Below are positions 6,516-7,399 of a DNA stretch of 7,399 nt, one piece after another; positions within the stretch are counted from its first letter, which is position 1, and every line of letters starts with the position of its first letter. Origin of the DNA: Armatimonadota bacterium (GTDB lineage: Bacteria > Armatimonadota > Hebobacteria > CAIYQO01); the NCBI GenBank assembly GCA_022708765.1, contig JAKIYB010000197.1, positions 415-7,813 on the forward strand, given 5' to 3'. The position numbers were made by a program, and so were the translations under genes. Below the pieces are notes generated by a model. It saw only the letters and a list, made by a program, of their open reading frames with translations. It made no database searches and was not told where the DNA came from.

Positions 6516-7196
6516 ATGAACGCAGTCGCCCTTATCTCCGGCGGATTGGATAGCGCCACCGCGGCGGCGATGGCCGTCGCGGACGGCTACACCCTCTACG
6601 CCCTGACCATTTGCTACGGGCAGCGCCACCTGCGCGAGGTGGATGCCGCGCGCGCGGTGGCGGCGGCGCTGGGCGCGCGCGAGCACAAGGTGGTGGATAT
6701 CGCGCTGCGCGAGATCGGCGGCAGCGCGCTCACCGCCGACATCCCCGTGCCGGAAAGCCGCTCCGCCGACGAGATGGCGGCGGGGATCCCCGTCACCTAT
6801 GTGCCGGCACGCAACACCATTTTCCTGGCGGTGGCGCTGGGCTATGCCGAGGTGGTCGGCGCGGAGACGCTGGTGCTGGGGGTAAACCAGGTGGATTACA
6901 GCGGCTACCCCGACTGCCGTGAGGAATTCCTCGCCGCCTTCGAGACGCTGGCGAACCTCGCCACCAAAGCCGGGGTGGAAGGTACCGCGCATTTTCGCGT
7001 CTACGCACCGCTATTGCATCTCACGAAAGCGGAGATCATCCGTGAAGGCCTGCGGCTGGGCGTGGATTACGGCCTCACCTGGAGCTGCTATGCCGGTGGC
7101 GACGTCGCCTGCGGCCGCTGCGATAGCTGTCTGCTGCGGTTGGCGGGGTTTCGCGAGGCGGGCGTGCGCGATCCGCAACCCTACGCCGAATACTGA
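6516..7196 (+). CDS. queC: 7-cyano-7-deazaguanine (preQ0) synthase QueC
   Basis: QueC converts 7-carboxy-7-deazaguanine to preQ0 using ATP and ammonia, a step towards queuosine in tRNA and other 7-deazaguanine products. The 226-residue length is normal. The PP-loop ATP-binding motif SGGLDS is at residues 8-13, YVPARN at 95-100, and the family segment DYSGYPDCR at 127-135. The zinc ligands are C191, C199, C202 and C205 (WSCYAGGDVACGRCDSC). All are intact. The ATG at 6516 has only a weak GGA-type ribosome-binding site about eight bases upstream, and the gene lies 30 bases after the membrane protein gene, so translation may depend on that transcript. None of queD, queE, queF or folE is in the window, and nothing ties it to a DNA-modification cluster. 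Confidence 0.97.
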   Translation: MNAVALISGGLDSATAAAMAVADGYTLYALTICYGQRHLREVDAARAVAAALGAREHKVVDIALREIGGSALTADIPVPESRSADEMAAGIPVTYVPARNTIFLAVALGYAEVVGAETLVLGVNQVDYSGYPDCREEFLAAFETLANLATKAGVEGTAHFRVYAPLLHLTKAEIIREGLRLGVDYGLTWSCYAGGDVACGRCDSCLLRLAGFREAGVRDPQPYAEY

Positions 7197-7270
7197 AGAT
7201 ACACACCATGGGTGTAAAGCATGGCGGACATCTAACCGCCTGACACGTAACTTCTCCTCCACTTAAGCTC

Positions 7271-7399
7271 TTTGATAGTTAAAAGGCGATATGCTCGGTA
7301 TCCGGGTTAGTCCGCTCGAACCGGTGCGTCCCTGCCGAGGGACGCCTGGCCGCATGGCCTCGCAGGGGGTACTTCAGTGCCCGCATCCCCCACCATAGC
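7271..7399 (+). ncRNA. Candidate structured non-coding RNA, possibly HEARO/IscB omega-RNA-like (runs off window)
   Basis: No open frame explains this stretch, but it is packed with complementary arms. CCGG(G)TT at 7302-7308 pairs with AACCGG at 7319-7324. GCGTCCCT (7326-7333) closes a GCCG loop with AGGGACGC (7338-7345), an 8-bp perfect stem. GGCC-GCAT-GGCC spans 7348-7359. GGGGG (7365-7369) pairs with CCCCC (7387-7391), or alternatively GGGTAC-TTCA-GTGCCC (7367-7382) forms a 6-bp stem with one G-U pair. ATGC at 7291-7294 could pair with the GCAT at 7352-7355 or 7383-7386, closing a junction or pseudoknot. From memory, a CCGGG-type stem near the start and an ACTTCAG motif late in the RNA recall HEARO RNAs found upstream of iscB. 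The strand and 5' end are not fixed. It does not resemble SRP RNA, tmRNA, 6S RNA or RNase P closely enough to name. Confidence 0.45.

Noticed and set aside
5856..6992. 378-codon minus-strand open frame opposite the membrane protein gene and queC
   Set aside because: It is rich in Arg, His and Gly in the way antisense frames of GC-rich genes are, has no ribosome-binding site, and lies over two well-supported plus-strand genes.
7203..7215. Small hairpin ACACC-ATG-GGTGT just after the queC stop, as a terminator
   Set aside because: The stem is only 5 bp, with a mixed sequence and no T-tract after it; too weak to call.
7326..7345. Single CRISPR-repeat-like hairpin
   Set aside because: Only one copy is visible and no spacer periodicity follows; it is better explained as one stem of a larger RNA fold.
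7361..7399. Resemblance of the last 40 bases to the Alu part of large SRP RNA
   Set aside because: Only short fragments match (GTGCCC, CCCGCA, ATAGC), the conserved GGAGGTAGC-type core is absent, and the order of stems differs.

Overview
The window is GC-rich (roughly 60-65% by eye) bacterial chromosomal DNA. It mixes housekeeping genes with a few unrecognised ones. The pairing of rpmE with a YqhQ-like DUF1385 gene is typical of several Gram-positive and Gram-positive-like phyla. The long N-terminal extension on RecG and the proline/alanine/arginine-rich style of the proteins suggest a deep-branching, Terrabacteria-like lineage such as Armatimonadota or Chloroflexota. This placement is an inference; no rRNA or other decisive marker is present.

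Layout. Positions 1-734 (+) hold the 3' part of an unrecognised gene. It faces the minus-strand genes, and the 146-bp gap between them (735-880) contains a striking 90-bp near-perfect palindrome (770-859). On the minus strand, reading right to left, come a pentapeptide-repeat protein (3119-2439), ribosomal protein L31 (rpmE, 2248-2018) and a DUF1385 membrane protein (1876-881). rpmE has a very good sigma-70 promoter (TTGCGC-17-TATACT), a leader with a hairpin at its predicted 5' end, and a hairpin-plus-T-tract terminator between it and the DUF1385 gene. A 179-bp divergent gap (3120-3298) separates the pentapeptide gene from recG (3299-5824, +), whose promoter sits so close to the ATG that a leaderless mRNA is likely. 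After recG come a small two-helix membrane protein with its own extended -10 promoter (5946-6485) and queC (6516-7196), the preQ0 synthase.

The last ~200 bases, after queC, contain no gene. From about 7271 the sequence becomes a dense run of hairpins reaching the window edge (7302-7324, 7326-7345, 7348-7359, 7365-7391). This looks like the start of a structured non-coding RNA. Its general shape and an ACTTCAG loop motif recall the HEARO / IscB omega-RNA class carried upstream of iscB genes in IS200/IS605-type elements. That identification is tentative and depends on sequence beyond the window.

The genes do not form a single pathway. L31 and QueC serve translation (ribosome and tRNA queuosine), RecG serves replication-fork repair, and the remainder are a pentapeptide-repeat protein and membrane or unknown proteins. 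The parts most worth a second look are the non-coding ones: the terminal structured RNA and the 90-bp palindrome.
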